Shown here: positions 35,772 to 45,649 of the stretch, piece after piece
How positions within the stretch are numbered: position 1 is the first letter of the stretch
Layout: each line of letters opens with the position of its first letter
Origin: Shewanella sp. UCD-KL12
Lineage (GTDB): Bacteria; Pseudomonadota; Gammaproteobacteria; Enterobacterales; Shewanellaceae
NCBI RefSeq assembly: GCF_001957125.1
Contig: NZ_MPHJ01000007.1
Span: 62,001-126,000 of the forward strand
DNA: 64,000 nt
Reading direction: 5' to 3'
Position numbers and translations under genes: made by a program
Notes under the pieces: generated by a model
What the model was told of the DNA's origin: nothing
What the model saw: only the letters and a program-made list of their open reading frames with translations
Database searches by the model: none

Positions 35772-36950
35772 ATGGTCCAAGCGACGGATTCTAAAGCCTT
35801 GATTAAATTTCCTGTGTCAAAGTTGACCATAGGAATGTTTGTGAGTGCAATAGATCAAAAGGGTCAGGTTGCTATTGCAAATGCTGGTCAAATTCGCAGT
35901 AGAGATGCGATTGCAAAACTTAAGAAAAATGGCATAACCCATGTTTGGATTGATGTTGAACGTTCTGCTGATAGCTGTGGTTTAAAACGGGCTATCTCAC
36001 CAAAACCTGTGGCGAAGAAGGCCCAGCCATCGCGCGACAAGCAGCAGCAAGAGTCTAAGAAGCTGATTGTTGAAGCTAAAGATCTCGTTCAAAAAGTACT
36101 ATCTGAAGTTTTTGAGGGCAAGGCCGTTGAGGTTGAGCCCTTCGAAGTGCTAGCTGATAACATGATTGAGTCGGTATTACTTGATGCCGATGCGCTGAAA
36201 TGTGTCTCAGCCCTGCGAACTAAAGATGCCTATTTACTGGAGCACTCAATCAATGTCTCTTTCCTGTTGGTCACCTTCGGTAAATACCTTAATTTAGAGA
36301 GAGATATATTACGCCAGCTAGCTGTTGGTGGCATCTTGCATGATATAGGTAAAATAAAGGTAGATAATAAGGTATTACACAAGCCTGGACGACTTACCGA
36401 TAAAGAGTTTGAGCATATGAAACTGCATCAAACCTTTGCCGTTGATATTATGGAGCAAACCCAAGGGCTCTCAAAAATTAGCAAAGATGTGTGTTTGATG
36501 CATCATGAGAAGTTGGATGGAAACGGTTATCCTAGAGGTCTCAAGGGAGATGAAATTCCACTCCATGGACGCATGAGCTGTATTGTGGATATTTTCGATG
36601 CGTTAACAGCGACGCGTTGCTACAAAGAGGCGATGAGCCCAGCTGCAGCCTTCAAAATCTTATTATCACTCACGCCATTTCATTTAGATGAAAAGCTCGT
36701 TTATGAGTTCATACGCTGTGTGGGGGTTTATCCTGTTGGTTCATTAGTAGAGCTGTCCGATGGCCGTATAGGTATTGTGTGGCAATCTAAGAATAGAGAT
36801 GCCCTACACCCTGTTTTAAAGTGCTTCTATTCTGTTAAGCATAAACGTTATACCGATGTGACTATGGTCGATCTGATGAAGTCTGATCTACACATAGAGC
36901 GCGGCGTATCACCCAGTAGCTTAGAGGTTGACCCCTCGCCATTTTATTAA
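35772..36950 (+). CDS. HD-GYP domain protein (probable c-di-GMP phosphodiesterase)
   Basis: 392 aa. The N-terminal DUF3391-type region (about 10-60, VSKLTIGMFVSAIDQKG) is followed by a basic Pro/Lys/Gln linker. The HD-GYP domain spans about 165-330, with HDIGK (His-190, Asp-191) and HHEKLDGNGYPRGLKGDEIP (244-263). All metal and GYP residues are intact, so hydrolysis of cyclic di-GMP to GMP is likely. The ribosome site GGGGGGATGTGAG lies just upstream. It stands alone between the ECF operon and the PqiA-like gene. Confidence 0.93.
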   Translation: MVQATDSKALIKFPVSKLTIGMFVSAIDQKGQVAIANAGQIRSRDAIAKLKKNGITHVWIDVERSADSCGLKRAISPKPVAKKAQPSRDKQQQESKKLIVEAKDLVQKVLSEVFEGKAVEVEPFEVLADNMIESVLLDADALKCVSALRTKDAYLLEHSINVSFLLVTFGKYLNLERDILRQLAVGGILHDIGKIKVDNKVLHKPGRLTDKEFEHMKLHQTFAVDIMEQTQGLSKISKDVCLMHHEKLDGNGYPRGLKGDEIPLHGRMSCIVDIFDALTATRCYKEAMSPAAAFKILLSLTPFHLDEKLVYEFIRCVGVYPVGSLVELSDGRIGIVWQSKNRDALHPVLKCFYSVKHKRYTDVTMVDLMKSDLHIERGVSPSSLEVDPSPFY

Positions 36951-37037
36951 TAAAGCTTCACCCCCCCCAAGTTTTGAAAATATAAGTATAATGCCGATTG
37001 GAATCACTGCCGTTGATAACGGCTTGTTGGAATTATT

Positions 37038-37649
37038 ATGAATCGGCTACTCTCCTTCGTTGTCATCCTTGCCTCTTTAGCGCTGCTTGTGCCTGGTGTC
37101 ACTCAACCTATTCTTACCCTAAGCGGTACCATTGAGAAGTCAGAATTAACTCAGGCAGGTATAGAGCACCTCGCAGAGGGAAGCCCCAATGCAAAAGAGA
37201 TGCTATCTATGATGTCGAGCATGTTGGGCTTAGATACTATTGAAGGCGAGGTGGAAGTATTTCAGAAAACGCGCAGTATATTAGGCACCGTTGAGGAGCT
37301 GTATCACTCAGGGAATATCTTGGTTGCTGCGCTGGTGGGATTATTTAGTATTATTATTCCAGTTATTAAATTGAGTTTTATGTTGATTCAACAGCTGCCT
37401 ATATCGAGACAGATCAGCAATAAGATGAGTTTACTGACTAATTTTATCGGCAAATGGTCCATGGCAGACGTGTTTATCGTCGCTGTTATAGTGAGCTATA
37501 TGGCAGGTAATGCTTCGGCTGGCATGGGGGCTTTGCTTAATACCCAAGCTAATTTTGAAGTGGGATTTTATTACTTCTCTGCTTACTGCATCTTCTCAAT
37601 ATTAAGCGGGATATTGGTTAATCAGACAGCTAAAAATAGAGCCAGCTAA
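37038..37649 (+). CDS. PqiA-family membrane protein (single domain)
   Basis: 203 aa with a leading hydrophobic segment and three more helices. The conserved FIGKWSMADVFIVAVIVSY block (about 136-154) is the paraquat-inducible protein A signature. E. coli PqiA contains two such units and works with PqiB/PqiC MCE proteins in envelope lipid trafficking. Here only one unit is present and no MCE gene is nearby, so this is a half-size orphan member. The periplasmic loop (about 25-90) is acidic. Function unknown beyond envelope association. Confidence 0.8.
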   Translation: MNRLLSFVVILASLALLVPGVTQPILTLSGTIEKSELTQAGIEHLAEGSPNAKEMLSMMSSMLGLDTIEGEVEVFQKTRSILGTVEELYHSGNILVAALVGLFSIIIPVIKLSFMLIQQLPISRQISNKMSLLTNFIGKWSMADVFIVAVIVSYMAGNASAGMGALLNTQANFEVGFYYFSAYCIFSILSGILVNQTAKNRAS

Positions 37650-37677
37650 TCATTATTATTTAAACGAGCAATAAGTC

Positions 37678-40600
37678 TTAGGAATGAGCTTGTGAATGTA
37701 TGACACTGGTTATCTCATCTTCAATCTGAGGGAGTATCTTGGCCATGGCGTCTAACTGAGCTTGAATCGTCACCTTGTTAGCGGGAGTGTCTCCCTGCTT
37801 GGCTGTTTGCTCTATGGCTTCGCAAGGCTCTCCAATACATGTAACTCCAAGCATTTTGGCCGATGATTTAAGCTTATGAGCCAATTCACCTATGGTTGAA
37901 ACATTAAAGCTTTTATCTTTTACCATGGCTTTGACTTGTGGCAAGCTTAGCTCAAGGAAGTCAGCCAAAGAGTCTGCGTAATCTTGCATATCATCAGCAA
38001 AAATAGTCGTGATTGCCTGTTTATCCAATAAGCTGACAACTGGCTGACTCGCTGTTTCTTCCTGTGTGCCAATTGCCTTTTTGGGAACGGTAAGCCACTT
38101 TTTTAGCATTAAATTTAATTTGGCTAACTCAACAGGTTTTGACAAGTAATCGTCCATGCCTGCTGCTATACACTTATCTGCTTCACCAACTAATGCATTG
38201 GCTGTAATCGCTATGATTGGGAGTTTGACCGCTGACTTTTTTTGCTGCTTTTTAAGTAAACCAGCAAGTTCGTAACCATCCATTCTTGGCATGTGACAGT
38301 CAGTCAAAACCATTACAAAATTGTACTTAGGGTAGAGTTCTAGCGCATCTATACCATCGTCTGCAATGATGCATGAGTAACCTAGCTTATTAAGTTGACG
38401 CTTTATCACCTCCTGATTGGTTTGATTATCTTCTGCGACAAGAATGAGGCGTCCAGCTTCTTCAGCCTCTTTGAGAGGTAAGTGGCTTTTCAGTATCTCT
38501 TCACCGTCATGTGTGAGGTTTTCTAGGGGGCTTTCACGCCCGAGTACGACATTAAAACCGTATAGCAAAGTGGTGAGTTTTAAGGGAGAGGCTGCGATGG
38601 AGAATGAGTGGTCATTGAACACTCCCTCCCCTCTGGAAGCATTGTTTAACACCAAAAACTTAATCTTATCTTTTAGCTCTTTACTAATGTACTGGGTCAA
38701 TTGCGCCTCACAGTGAGCAATATTATCGGTAACTACCACAGTGTGAATTGAGTGTTGATAGTTATCACTGAGAAAGCTGTTAATACTGACATATGGCAAA
38801 GTTATAATATTGATATTGTGAGCATTAAAATAGCCATTCACACACTCAGATAACCAATCTGATTGTATGTCATTGATGACCAGAGTATCTTTATAATCCT
38901 CTTTGGGTTTGGGGATATCGCTATATGGGAGTGAGAGAGAGATAGTGAAAGATGAACCTTGGCCTGATTCGCTTTTAACTTTGATATCACCCTTCATAAG
39001 ACTGATTATGTTATAGCAGATCGCGAGACCGAGACCTGTGCCCCCAAAGCGACGTGTGGTGGATGACTCAGCCTGTGTAAACGGCTTAAATAGTCCCTCT
39101 AAACTCTCTGGCTTAATACCAATACCATTATCTTCAATCTCGATAGAGAATGAGACTAGCTTGTCACTGATCTCTTGTGACGTTAGGGAAATTCTAACTT
39201 TACCAGCTTGTTGCTGATCGCTTGAAAACTTTACAGCGTTACCGAGTAAATTAAACAGTATCTGTCTGATCCTGATAGGATCACCATGCAGTTGATGAGG
39301 GATTTGAGGATCCGTATAGAGCTCGAGTGAGACCCCTTTTTCATCGGCATTTGGGGTGATGGTATCTACAACACTTTCAAGTAGTTCCGAGATTGAAAAG
39401 TGAATGTTTTCAAGCTCCAACTTGCCCGCCTCTATTTTGGAGAAGTCTAATATATCGTTAATGATATTGAGTAGAGAGAAGGCTGATTCCCGGATGGTAT
39501 TTGTCATATTACGCTGATCGCGATTCATGCTCGATGTTAATAGTAGATCTATCATACCTATAATGCCGTTCATCGGTGTTCGTATCTCATGTGACATGGT
39601 TGCTAGAAAGCTAGCTTTTGCTCTAGAGGCTTCTTCGGCATTATCTTTAGCTGTGACTAGCTCCTGCTCTACACGATTCCTTTCGATCATATTATTTTTA
39701 AAAATCTCGATCGCCTTGGCCATGTAGCCCACTTCATCATTACGCTCTAGATACACGACTTGCACTTCGGTATCACCGTCAGCAAGTTGCTTCATAGTGC
39801 CGCTTAACTTGGTAATTGGTTCAGTAATACTTCGGTAGGAAAAGTAGATGATACTAGCGCAGAGCATTAGGACTAAGACTAAAGAGGTGATAAGAATATA
39901 TTGGTTCGATACCGTGACCTCTCTAAGCCCAAGTAATTCGACATTGGCATTCTCCCCTGCATCGATGGAGACCTCATCAAGTAACCGTTCTAGCCTCGCA
40001 AAAGTTTGATGTTCTAAATCATCAATAGCCTTAATTGCTAATGTTTTATTAGAGGAGTTATAGCGCTGGAATACTTCAAAGCCGCCATCTCTAAGTACCT
40101 TATACAGGGCTTCAACCTCTTGTAGCTGAGCGACCTCAGTTGGTTTCATCTCTAGTGGTTTTAACTTGGTAAGAAACTCCTCGAAGTTTTGAGCATTTTG
40201 AATGAACGAGATTTTAGCCTCGTAATTACCCGCTACATAATCACTCAAGTCGGCGACCATATCCCCGGCTTCATCGACTAACTCTAAGTAGTAACGTACA
40301 CCGGGTAGATCATCATGAATCACTTCGTCTATGTTTGGCTGTGAGCCGACATCTTGAATCTCGCTCTCTTTGAGGCTATCAAGTAAGATCTCTAGCTTGC
40401 GACCTGTGATATCGGTTAGCCCCTTAACCCTCTGTCTGGCCCAGTCCTCATTATCCGGGTTATAACGGTTGAACACTTGGGCTCTCGCTGTTGTATGAAA
40501 GTCATTGAACAGCTCTTCAACTTCATCGATTCTTCTGTCATTTGTGGTGAGTGCTTGTCTTAAGTTCGAAAGGTAAAGTGCAAACTCCTCCTGATTTCGG

Positions 40601-40872
40601 TCGAAATCATTGCGCTCATCGACCTCTCCTAACACATATTCAAGGACGTTGGCATTCATATCACCAATCTCATCTAGCATGTTGATCGCTGCAATGGCCT
40701 TAGGAATTTCGTGAGTACTTACAGATGTAGTGTCCTCTTTTACACGGGTGTTCATTAGGTAGTTAGAAGCTGAAAGCAGGAGTACGAGCAAGCTAATGCT
40801 TATCATAGAGACGATAACTTTACTGCCGATAGAGCTAAATGAGAGCCACCGAAATAAGGAGCGAGCAGGCAT
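37678..40872 (-). CDS. Hybrid sensor histidine kinase with receiver and Hpt domains
   Basis: 1064 aa. TM1 near 17-40 and TM2 near 322-345 flank a helical periplasmic sensor with two similar halves (each with a GDM-ANVLEYVLGEV / GDMVADLSDYVAGNY-like segment), suggesting an internal duplication. Then come HAMP (about 346-398), HisKA with His-428, HATPase, a degraded pseudo-receiver-like stretch (about 670-790), an intact receiver with Asp-858, and a C-terminal Hpt with His-999. This is a BarA/TorS/ArcB-like phosphorelay. No cognate regulator is adjacent, and the gene is monocistronic. Confidence 0.9.
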   Translation of the reverse strand: MPARSLFRWLSFSSIGSKVIVSMISISLLVLLLSASNYLMNTRVKEDTTSVSTHEIPKAIAAINMLDEIGDMNANVLEYVLGEVDERNDFDRNQEEFALYLSNLRQALTTNDRRIDEVEELFNDFHTTARAQVFNRYNPDNEDWARQRVKGLTDITGRKLEILLDSLKESEIQDVGSQPNIDEVIHDDLPGVRYYLELVDEAGDMVADLSDYVAGNYEAKISFIQNAQNFEEFLTKLKPLEMKPTEVAQLQEVEALYKVLRDGGFEVFQRYNSSNKTLAIKAIDDLEHQTFARLERLLDEVSIDAGENANVELLGLREVTVSNQYILITSLVLVLMLCASIIYFSYRSITEPITKLSGTMKQLADGDTEVQVVYLERNDEVGYMAKAIEIFKNNMIERNRVEQELVTAKDNAEEASRAKASFLATMSHEIRTPMNGIIGMIDLLLTSSMNRDQRNMTNTIRESAFSLLNIINDILDFSKIEAGKLELENIHFSISELLESVVDTITPNADEKGVSLELYTDPQIPHQLHGDPIRIRQILFNLLGNAVKFSSDQQQAGKVRISLTSQEISDKLVSFSIEIEDNGIGIKPESLEGLFKPFTQAESSTTRRFGGTGLGLAICYNIISLMKGDIKVKSESGQGSSFTISLSLPYSDIPKPKEDYKDTLVINDIQSDWLSECVNGYFNAHNINIITLPYVSINSFLSDNYQHSIHTVVVTDNIAHCEAQLTQYISKELKDKIKFLVLNNASRGEGVFNDHSFSIAASPLKLTTLLYGFNVVLGRESPLENLTHDGEEILKSHLPLKEAEEAGRLILVAEDNQTNQEVIKRQLNKLGYSCIIADDGIDALELYPKYNFVMVLTDCHMPRMDGYELAGLLKKQQKKSAVKLPIIAITANALVGEADKCIAAGMDDYLSKPVELAKLNLMLKKWLTVPKKAIGTQEETASQPVVSLLDKQAITTIFADDMQDYADSLADFLELSLPQVKAMVKDKSFNVSTIGELAHKLKSSAKMLGVTCIGEPCEAIEQTAKQGDTPANKVTIQAQLDAMAKILPQIEDEITSVIHSQAHS

Positions 40873-41046
40873 GGCTTAAAGATCCATAAGTACGAATTAA
40901 CTCATACAAGTGTAGAACAGAGGAGTGAGATTTAAAGGTAACAGTAATATTTGATTTGTGACCTACTTCTGTTTATCAAATCGCTTAATAGTTTTTTATC
41001 TCATTTTTTAAATTGGCTAGGCTTAGCTCCCACTTATTAATAAATT

Positions 41047-41066
41047 AAATATAGCTAACTATATTT
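41047..41066. promoter_or_regulatory. 20-bp palindrome upstream of the DJ-1/PfpI gene
   Basis: AAATATAG-CTAA-CTATATTT is a perfect 8-bp inverted repeat about 80 bp before the start. Its centre TATAGCTAACTATA resembles TATAGTTAACTGTA at 51165-51178 next to the LysR gene, matching at 12 of 14. Confidence 0.4.
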
Positions 41067-41145
41067 ACAGTGAATTATTTCAATATCTTGATGACTAACA
41101 CTCTATACAGGCTAGCCTAGAATTTATTTATTAGATGAGTACTTT

Positions 41146-41838
41146 ATGAGACGTCGGGAATTTTTATCTGCGGGCATAGTTGCGGCAGGAACGGCTGCAA
41201 TAGCGACGAGTGGCTTTTCAACTCAGCTATTTGCGGCAACAAAAGAACAGCCATTGCAGGTATTAGCATTAGTCTTTGATGATTATGAAACACTCGATCT
41301 TCATGGGCCAATTGAAATGATTGGTCATATGAAGAATGTTGAGATTAAGCTGGTTGGGCCAAAGAGCATTATTAGAAGTTATCAAGGGCCTAAGGTCGTC
41401 GCTGATATCTTGATGGATCAGGTTACGCCTTGCGATCTGTTTATTGTACCTGGTGGCCTTGGTACTAGGCAGCTAGTAGAAGATAAGCAGATGCAGGCTT
41501 GGTTAAAGAAGCAAGCAAGTGTTTCTAAAAAAGTGTTCTCAATCTGTACGGGCTCAGCCCTTTTAGCGACCTCAGGTTTGTTAAATGGTCTCAATGCTAC
41601 TACCAATAAGATGGCTTATAACTGGGTGACCAGTCTATCGGACAAAACAAATTGGCACCCGAGTGCGCGTTGGGTTGATGATGGAAAATATTTGACTTCA
41701 TCTGGGGTTTCAGCAGGAATCGATGCTGCACTTTTCTATATTTCACAGCAAGCTGGGATGGATGAGGCGAAACGAATCGAAAGGCTCACTGAATATCATT
41801 GGAATGATGATGCTAGCCAAGATCCTTATGCCGTATAG
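41146..41838 (+). CDS. Exported DJ-1/PfpI-family protein
   Basis: 230 aa. A twin-arginine-like export signal (MRRREFLSAG then a hydrophobic stretch to about residue 31, ending FAA) precedes a DJ-1/PfpI domain. The nucleophile elbow FSICTGSALLATSGLLNG puts the catalytic Cys at 134. FDDYETLDLHGPIE near 44-57 supplies the conserved Asp/Glu region. It most resembles isonitrile hydratase/transcription-factor-like PfpI members rather than the glyoxalase Hsp31. Periplasmic location is uncommon for this family. The enzymatic activity is unknown. Confidence 0.82.
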   Translation: MRRREFLSAGIVAAGTAAIATSGFSTQLFAATKEQPLQVLALVFDDYETLDLHGPIEMIGHMKNVEIKLVGPKSIIRSYQGPKVVADILMDQVTPCDLFIVPGGLGTRQLVEDKQMQAWLKKQASVSKKVFSICTGSALLATSGLLNGLNATTNKMAYNWVTSLSDKTNWHPSARWVDDGKYLTSSGVSAGIDAALFYISQQAGMDEAKRIERLTEYHWNDDASQDPYAV

Positions 41839-41841
41839 GTA

Positions 41842-41857
41842 ATACCAATCAGTATAA
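41842..41857. repeat. Short dispersed repeat ATACCAATCAGTATAA
   Basis: Same 16-nt motif as the arm of element B (14845), seen again in part at 48829 and, inverted, at 13446. Probably a solo end of a MITE family. Confidence 0.5.
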
Positions 41858-41975
41858 GTTTGGACTCTTAGCCCGAATAGCTATTTGTTAGTGAAAACGG
41901 GTATTTGGGAACTTACCTATATTCGATAAATAATAACCACTACTTATCATCTCCCTGGCAAACATAGGAGGCAAA

Positions 41976-42149
41976 ATGAAGCAGTGGTTAATTATCTTAT
42001 GTTGTGCAGTATTTGTCGCAGCCTCTCTTTTGACGACAGGGTTAACGCGCGCCCTTATCGACTTAATGGCTTTTGCCTGTCTCTTATGGATAGCAATTGG
42101 TATTAAGTCAGATCCTGCCAAACCATCCAAAATTATCGGTGATAAGTAA
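41976..42149 (+). CDS. Small membrane protein, 57 aa
   Basis: Too short for usual ORF calling. The ATG is preceded by a perfect AGGAGG 5 nt upstream. The product begins MKQWLIILCCAVFVAASLL, then TTGLTRALIDL, then MAFACLLWIAIGI, giving two hydrophobic segments and a short basic tail (KSDPAKPSKIIGDK). No family recognised. It is convergent with the YeiH gene on the minus strand and is downstream of the DJ-1 gene. The strong ribosome site supports translation. Confidence 0.6.
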   Translation: MKQWLIILCCAVFVAASLLTTGLTRALIDLMAFACLLWIAIGIKSDPAKPSKIIGDK

Positions 42150-42206
42150 AGCTTAACGCCTATTCTGAATTCGTTTCAGCGTCTAAACTTTGGTCTCTTT
42201 AGCGTG

Positions 42207-43163
42207 TTATAGATACAAGATATAAAGTAGAGATACTGTTCCAATTGAGAGCCACAACAGCACACCAAGCAGCAAAGGTTTGCTGCCAGCGGCTCGCATT
42301 TTACTCACCGTTATCCCTGCACCAATTAAAAACAGACATAAAACCAATACTCTTTTTGAGAGTTCAAAAACCACTTCATAAACCGCTTCTCCTTGCGGAA
42401 ACCAATGTGCAACACCAATCGCGAGGCAGTAAAAGCCAATAAAGTAAGGAATGGTTATTTTATTCTTATTACCACCAAAAAGTAGCGCGCTTAACAGTGC
42501 GATAGGGATGATCCATAAAGCGCGAGCTAACTTGATCGTCGTTGCTGTAGTCAGTGCTTCTTCACCATAGGCTGAAGCTGCTCCTACTACAGATGAGGTA
42601 TCGTGTATTGCGATGGCACTCCAAACGCCAAAGTCATATTGGCTCATAGAAAATAGATGACCCAATGTTGGAAACAAAAATAGAGCAACTGAATTCAAAA
42701 TAAAAACCGTTGCCAGTGCGATTGCAGACTGCTCACTGTTAGCATTAATTGCGGGAGAGACTGCGGCAATGGCACTTCCACCACAAATCGCCGTTCCTGC
42801 TGAGATCAGATGTCCTGTTTTGCTATCAAACCTGAGTGCTTTTGTTAGCAGATAACCTAAAATCAGCGTGAAAATAATCGAGCCTAATATTAATGGCAGG
42901 TTATCTAGACTTGCAGATATAGCAGTTTGAAGGTGGATACCAAAGCCTAGGCCTATGATGGAGTATGAGAGTAGGCGTTTAGTCAGCGAGGCGAGATCGA
43001 TATCTTTTGGTACTAGGCCAATGCTTGCCAAGGTGAAGCCAAGCACTAAGGCGATGGGTGATGAGATAACAGGAAGCAGGCATAAAATGGCAAGGATAAA
43101 AAAAGGACTATGCTTTTTTGCTTTTTCTATACGTGATGTAACTGCTTTATTCTCTTGAGTCAT
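42207..43163 (-). CDS. YeiH-family membrane protein (UPF0324, putative exporter)
   Basis: 318 aa, about ten membrane helices. The signature [17 protein letters not shown] near 126-142 and [22 protein letters not shown] near 184-205 are typical of the UPF0324/YeiH group, often annotated as putative sulfate exporters without firm biochemical proof. Full length. Its usual divergent LysR partner is not present. It ends convergently with the 57-aa gene. Confidence 0.88.
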   Translation of the reverse strand: MTQENKAVTSRIEKAKKHSPFFILAILCLLPVISSPIALVLGFTLASIGLVPKDIDLASLTKRLLSYSIIGLGFGIHLQTAISASLDNLPLILGSIIFTLILGYLLTKALRFDSKTGHLISAGTAICGGSAIAAVSPAINANSEQSAIALATVFILNSVALFLFPTLGHLFSMSQYDFGVWSAIAIHDTSSVVGAASAYGEEALTTATTIKLARALWIIPIALLSALLFGGNKNKITIPYFIGFYCLAIGVAHWFPQGEAVYEVVFELSKRVLVLCLFLIGAGITVSKMRAAGSKPLLLGVLLWLSIGTVSLLYILYL

Positions 43164-43296
43164 CGAACGCTATAAAGATAAATGGAATTATAATTATAGC
43201 TGAGCTAACAAGCTCAACAAATTCAATTTATCTTAGTGTTTAATTCAATAAAACTTAATCTTTTGAGGTGAATACTGTTAAATCTAGGGGATAAAA

Positions 43297-43324
43297 AAGC
43301 CTGGATTACCGATAACCCAGGCTT
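43297..43324 (-). terminator. Intrinsic terminator of gor
   Basis: AAGCCTGG / CCAGGCTT 8-bp stem, followed on the minus strand by a T-rich run (TTTTTTA), about 42 nt past the gor stop. Confidence 0.8.
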
Positions 43325-43366
43325 ATGTTGAGTGCGTCTGTTTGCGCTCAGTAATGAGATAACTGC

Positions 43367-44722
43367 TTATCTCATGGTAACAAATTCCTCTGCACCAGTT
43401 GGGTGTATCGCAACGACGGCATCGAAATCTTTCTTAGTTGCGCCCATTTTCATCGCAACGCCGAAACCTTGAAGGATCTCGTCCATACCGTATCCTAGTC
43501 CATGGATCCCCACGACTTTCTCGTCGGGACCTGCGCAGACTAGCTTCATCTTACAGGCTTGGCGATGTGCAGTAATTGCGGTGTACATAGAGGTGAAACC
43601 AGAGGTATACACTTTTACTTGGTCTTCGCCGTATTCACTTATGGCTTCAGGTTCAGTCAGACCCATAGTGCCTATGGCTGGGTGACTAAAGACAACGGTT
43701 GGGATGAGTGAATAATCCATCTTCGCATCGTCCATGCCATTGAACAGGCGCTCCGACAGTAGTCGACCGGCTTTGACGGCAACTGGCGTCAGCTCTACAC
43801 CGCCTTGGATGATATCACCGACACAGTAGATACCAGGATTAGTGGTATTTTGCTGCTCATCGACAATGACATAACCTTTGTCATTAAGCTGAACTTGGGT
43901 ATTTTCAAGGCCTATATTGCCAGTAGATGGCTTACGGCCAATGGCCCAAATGAGCGTATCGACTTGGTAACTTTCACCATTCTCAAGGGTCAATGTCAGG
44001 CTGCCATCGGCATTTTTTTCTACAGATTTTGGCGTGCTATTGGTGTGCAAGGTTGGACCATCGGTCGCCATAGCTTCCATCAAGGCCTCACTTAACATAG
44101 GGTCGAAGCTACGCAATGGAGCATGCTTACGCACAAAAAGGTGGGTTTCGCTGCCAAGGCCATGAAGCACGCCAGCAAGCTCAATTGCGATGTAACCAGC
44201 ACCAATGACTGCCACACGCTTTGGTTGCTCCCTCAGTTCAAAGAAACCATCAGAGTCGATTCCGTACTCAGCGCCTGGAATATTAGGAATAGTTGGTGAG
44301 CCACCTGTAGCAATAAGGATATTATCTGCTGTGTAGTGCTGGCCATCGACCTCAATGGTGCGCTCATCAACGAAACGACCATAACCTCGAACTAAGGTAA
44401 CTTTGTTACTCTCAAGGCCTCGGTCGTAAGCACCGTGGATACGCTCGATATAAGCTTCACGGCTGTCGACGAGCGTGTTCCAGTCAAACTTGTTTACAGT
44501 AACATCAAAGCCGTAGTCTTTAGCGTAAAGGTGCATAGCTTCAGCTACCTGAGCGCCATACCACATCACCTTTTTAGGGACACAGCCCACGTTGACACAG
44601 GTTCCACCTAAGGCTTTCGCTTCGATAAGTAGCACTTTCGCGCCTCGCATCGCTGCTCTGTTTGCCGATGCAATACCGCCGCTGCCGGCACCGAGACAGA
44701 TATAGTCAAAATGTTGGGCCAT
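43367..44722 (-). CDS. gor: Glutathione-disulfide reductase
   Basis: 451 aa from ATG 44722. This start was chosen because the GGAG ribosome site ends 6 nt before it; a TTG at 44734 would overlap that site. FAD-binding [14 protein letters not shown] is at the N terminus, redox-active [10 protein letters not shown] near 42-51, the NADPH domain [13 protein letters not shown] near 174, and the C-terminal dimer-interface active-site HPTGAEEF with catalytic His-Glu. Reduces GSSG with NADPH in the cytoplasm. Monocistronic with its own terminator. Confidence 0.96.
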   Translation of the reverse strand: MAQHFDYICLGAGSGGIASANRAAMRGAKVLLIEAKALGGTCVNVGCVPKKVMWYGAQVAEAMHLYAKDYGFDVTVNKFDWNTLVDSREAYIERIHGAYDRGLESNKVTLVRGYGRFVDERTIEVDGQHYTADNILIATGGSPTIPNIPGAEYGIDSDGFFELREQPKRVAVIGAGYIAIELAGVLHGLGSETHLFVRKHAPLRSFDPMLSEALMEAMATDGPTLHTNSTPKSVEKNADGSLTLTLENGESYQVDTLIWAIGRKPSTGNIGLENTQVQLNDKGYVIVDEQQNTTNPGIYCVGDIIQGGVELTPVAVKAGRLLSERLFNGMDDAKMDYSLIPTVVFSHPAIGTMGLTEPEAISEYGEDQVKVYTSGFTSMYTAITAHRQACKMKLVCAGPDEKVVGIHGLGYGMDEILQGFGVAMKMGATKKDFDAVVAIHPTGAEEFVTMR

Positions 44723-44982
44723 CATTATCTCCAAAAAGTTGTGGGTCAGTTGCTTTTTAAAAAGCGTGCTTCATTGTAGAGGGAAAAGATCTCTGGAACC
44801 AGCGCTCAAGTATAAGACGGGAGAACTGTAGAAAAAGTTGCAGATGAAAGTAAATATATGCGCTTGCTGAAATAGGAGCTGCTGCCAAGACCTCTGCATC
44901 TTTCAAGCTCTACCTACCTAGGGTAAAAAGTAGTAAAAGCCAACAGTAAGCTGTAAACACAAGCGTGGAGAGTGAGCAGGCG

Positions 44983-45573
44983 TTAACGTCGGTATTGGCA
45001 ATTATCGTAGTCTCGTTGACTTGGCCCTTCGGCACCGCATTTCATACATTGCCACTCACTTTGTCTTATTTTAAGCTCCTTAGAATGATAACCATAGCCA
45101 GTGTTATTGCCTGAATACGATAGCTTTTGTTCAAGTTGGTCCATCCGCTGATCAATCCAGCGACAACTTGGGTCGTTAGCGACTTGTGATCTAGTTTTAA
45201 GCTGCTGCTTACGGGAAAGCTTACTCTTCTTTCTTTTTGTTTTTTTCGTGCTTTTCTTATGAGAGCGCAGATGCCTCTTTGGAGCTTGTGGCTGGTAGTT
45301 GAGTGCGCTTTGATTAGAGGAGGGGATTGCTATCGGATTACCATCACTATCGAGTGCCATATCCATTGGCATGTTATGTATAGCGTCATTTGTGAGTCGT
45401 TCTGTCGGGTCTTGAGCGTAGACCATATTTGCTGGAAAAAAGCTGAGTATGAATACTATTGGCAGAGATAAAGCAGAGCATCGGCTTAGGTAACTTTGAC
45501 TAAAGCGATTTGAACAAGTTAGCAGTGTGCATAGTTGAGTGAGTAACATTCCCTGTTTCTCCAAGTTGAACAT
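44983..45573 (-). CDS. Secreted Lys-rich cysteine protein of unknown function
   Basis: 196 aa; no family recognised. A signal-like hydrophobic stretch at about 36-53 (ALSLPIVFILSFFPANMVYAQ) is preceded by an unusually long N terminus, so a later start is possible. A central basic block (RHLRSHKKSTKKTKRKKSK, about 100-118) precedes a C-terminal domain with Cys in CRWIDQRMDQLEQKL, CMKCG and DNCQYR. The four cysteines and short coiled-coil helix suggest a compact disulfide- or metal-stabilised domain. Probably periplasmic. Confidence 0.65.
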   Translation of the reverse strand: MFNLEKQGMLLTQLCTLLTCSNRFSQSYLSRCSALSLPIVFILSFFPANMVYAQDPTERLTNDAIHNMPMDMALDSDGNPIAIPSSNQSALNYQPQAPKRHLRSHKKSTKKTKRKKSKLSRKQQLKTRSQVANDPSCRWIDQRMDQLEQKLSYSGNNTGYGYHSKELKIRQSEWQCMKCGAEGPSQRDYDNCQYRR

Positions 45574-45649
45574 TTTAATGAGGCGATCCTTTGCCTCACT
45601 TCATAGATAAACTTAGTCGAGCATTAATCTAAATTCAATCAGCGATGAA

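Noticed and set aside
36961..36968. Run of eight C, possible phase-variation tract
   Set aside because: It lies after the HD-GYP stop and 70 bp before the next gene, not in a coding frame or promoter spacer; a homopolymer of this length alone is weak evidence.
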